A stretch of 5,413 bases of DNA from Candidatus Methanophagales archaeon ANME-1-THS (GTDB lineage: Archaea; Halobacteriota; Syntropharchaeia; Alkanophagales; Methanospirareceae): positions 1 to 5,413 of the forward strand of contig RXIE01000086.1 of the NCBI GenBank assembly GCA_004212135.1, in the 5' to 3' direction. Below, piece after piece: positions 3,817-5,413 of this stretch. The first letter of the stretch is position 1; each line of letters opens with the position of its first letter. The position numbers and the translations under genes are program-made. Below the pieces are notes generated by a model that worked only from the letters and a program-made list of their open reading frames with translations, ran no database searches and was not told where the DNA came from.

Positions 3817-5413
3817 TATTCCTCTTCCATTTCCCCCGCCCCAGGACCTCCTGGAGGCGTTGGTGGTTTCTTCTCCGCAGATGCTGCAATGACATCGTCT
3901 ATCCGGAGAATCATTGTCGCGGATTCCGTGCCCGAACTTATTGCCTGGGTCTTCACTCTGAGTGGCTCGATGACACCTGCCTTGAGCATGTCTGTCGGCT
4001 CTCCCTTGAATACATCCAACCCAGCACTCTTGTTCCCTTTTTCATGAGCCGAGCGAAGTGCCACGAGCATATCGATGGGGTCCAAGCCCGCATTCTCGGC
4101 AAGCGACCGTGGAATAACCTCGATAGCATCTGCAAAAGCCTGTATCGCCAGTTGTTCCCTGCCTCCGACACTTGCGGCATAATCCCGCAGCTTGAGCGCC
4201 AGTTCTATCTCCGTTGCTCCTCCTCCCGGTACATACTTGCCATCCTCCATAGCAACACCCGTGACGCGTAGTGCGTCATTCATCCCTCGTTCCAGCTCGT
4301 CCACCACATGCTCCGTTCCGCCTCTGAGCAGTATGGAGATCGCTTTCGGATTCTTGCAATCCTCGACGAAGATCATCTCCTCACCGCCGATCTTCCGTTC
4401 CTCCACGAGCCCTGCATAGCCGAGATCCTCAGGCCTGACCTCTTCCAAGCTCGTCAATATCTTCCCGCCAGTTGCACCTGCCAGCTTCTTCATATCGCTC
4501 TCTTTTATTCTCCTCACGGCGACGATCCCCTTCTTCGCGAGGTAATGCTGTGCCAGGTCATCGATCCCTTTCTGGCAGAAGAGCACATTGGCACCACTCG
4601 TTGCTACTTTATCTACCATCTCCTTCAGCATCCGCTCCTCTTCTTTCAGGAATGATTTGAGTTGTTCTGGTGCGGTAATCTCTATTTTTGCATCCACTTC
4701 GGTCTTCTCGATCTCCAAAGCCGCATTGATCAGCGCTATCTTTACATTCTTCACGGTCTTCGGCATGCCGGGATGCACGCGCTCCTTGTCGATGACCATG
4801 CCTTTGATCAGCTTTGTATCCTCGGTACTCCCGCCCATTTTCTTCTCTAGCTTTATGTGGTCCATATCCACCTTCTTTACGCCCTTTTCCGCTATCGTTT
4901 TCATCGCTTCTACTGCGAGGTCGCTCAGCAGCTCTTTTGCAATCCCTGCACCTTTTCCGGTGAGCGAGGTCATTGCAATCTTCTTGAGGGTCGCTTTATC
5001 ATCGGGCTTGACCTCGAATGCGATCTCCTTTAAAAACTCATGTGCTTTTTCTGCCGCTAATCTATACCCGGTGGCGATTAACGTCGGATGTACTCCCTGT
5101 TCCAGAAGATCCTCCGCGTGCTTTAGTAACTCCCCTGCTATCACGACTGCGGTCGTTGTACCATCTCCAACCTCTTCATCCTGCGTCTTCGCTATTTCGA
5201 CCATCATCTTAGCCGCTGGGTGCTCTATATCCATCGTTTTCAATATCGTGGCTCCGTCGTTTGTTATGACTACATCGCCCATCGAATCCACCAACATCTT
5301 GTCCATTCCCTTCGGTCCAAGCGTAGTCCTCACAGCATTTGCAACAGTCTTCGCTGCCAGAATGTTCCTGCTCTGCGCATCCTTTCCTCTTGTTCGCTCG
5401 CTCCCTTCTCGTA
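3813..5413 (-). CDS. Thermosome subunit (group II chaperonin), N-terminus cut by the window
   Basis: This ATP-driven chaperonin subunit forms the double-ring thermosome that folds proteins in the archaeal cytoplasm. The window holds 532 residues of an expected ~550. The frame is open from the right edge, beginning REGSERTRGKDAQSRNILAA, so the GTG at 5333 is internal and not the start; only about 15 residues are missing. Counting from that first R, the equatorial domain shows NDGAT (52-56) and the ATP-binding GDGTT (83-87). The catalytic aspartate is D379 in MNDALRV, equivalent to GroEL D398, and PGGG is at 395-398. AFADAIEVIPRSLAENAGLD is the conserved return to the equatorial domain. The middle holds the apical domain with its lid. 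The tail is PTPPGGPGAGEMEEEY, proline-glycine rich and acidic rather than a long GGM repeat. All key residues are present, and promoter and start lie outside the window. Confidence 0.97.
   Translation of the reverse strand, partial: REGSERTRGKDAQSRNILAAKTVANAVRTTLGPKGMDKMLVDSMGDVVITNDGATILKTMDIEHPAAKMMVEIAKTQDEEVGDGTTTAVVIAGELLKHAEDLLEQGVHPTLIATGYRLAAEKAHEFLKEIAFEVKPDDKATLKKIAMTSLTGKGAGIAKELLSDLAVEAMKTIAEKGVKKVDMDHIKLEKKMGGSTEDTKLIKGMVIDKERVHPGMPKTVKNVKIALINAALEIEKTEVDAKIEITAPEQLKSFLKEEERMLKEMVDKVATSGANVLFCQKGIDDLAQHYLAKKGIVAVRRIKESDMKKLAGATGGKILTSLEEVRPEDLGYAGLVEERKIGGEEMIFVEDCKNPKAISILLRGGTEHVVDELERGMNDALRVTGVAMEDGKYVPGGGATEIELALKLRDYAASVGGREQLAIQAFADAIEVIPRSLAENAGLDPIDMLVALRSAHEKGNKSAGLDVFKGEPTDMLKAGVIEPLRVKTQAISSGTESATMILRIDDVIAASAEKKPPTPPGGPGAGEMEEEY

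Noticed and set aside
3953..5212. Several open frames on both strands within the chaperonin gene
   Set aside because: They are shadows of the long, strongly conserved thermosome frame, with no Shine-Dalgarno and low-complexity or arginine/serine-rich translations.

Overview
The window is archaeal. Its largest fixed gene encodes a group II chaperonin (thermosome) subunit, and nearly every gene start is preceded by a TATA-like box about 25 nt before the expected transcript start. Several starts also have a GGTGA- or GGAG-type Shine-Dalgarno. The AGG/AGA/ATA-rich codon use and the mix of short accessory genes with IS elements would fit a methanogen- or ANME-type euryarchaeon. That lineage guess is inference; I cannot run a search.

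Layout, left to right. (a) 1-101, minus: first 33 codons of a gene running off the left edge, with a CPNxxC zinc-ribbon start typical of some archaeal transposases. (b) 102-343: no protein gene, but a promoter for (a), a possible folded segment at 226-262 and a 36-nt near-perfect hairpin at 303-338. (c) 344-805, minus: a small GIY-YIG nuclease-domain protein with its own RBS and TATA box. (d) 820-1185, minus: a 69-aa four-cysteine protein, followed in the same frame, after a TGA, by 51 open codons that look protein-like. (e) 1251-3154: an IS1634-like (IS4-superfamily) insertion sequence with an apparently intact 550-aa DDE transposase on the plus strand. I infer its ends from a 20-bp inverted repeat (17/20 matches). 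Its 223-nt leader is dense in palindromes. (f) 3199-3429, minus: a 76-aa predicted winged-helix protein. (g) 3464-3812: two doubtful small ORFs on opposite strands and a perfect 16-bp palindrome. (h) 3813 to the right edge, minus: the thermosome subunit, complete at its C-terminus and missing only its extreme N-terminus.

Apart from the IS transposase and one doubtful ORF, everything reads leftward. Removing the IS would leave the winged-helix gene about 60 bp upstream of the four-cysteine gene. The region therefore looks like short accessory genes downstream of a housekeeping chaperonin, invaded by an IS and bordered by a second putative transposase. Most short genes seem to have their own promoter, so I see no firm operon. 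I found no CRISPR array, tRNA or rRNA, and no convincing multi-gene defence or metabolic system. The most unusual items are the unexplained hairpins, the stop-interrupted reading frame, and the structured IS leader.
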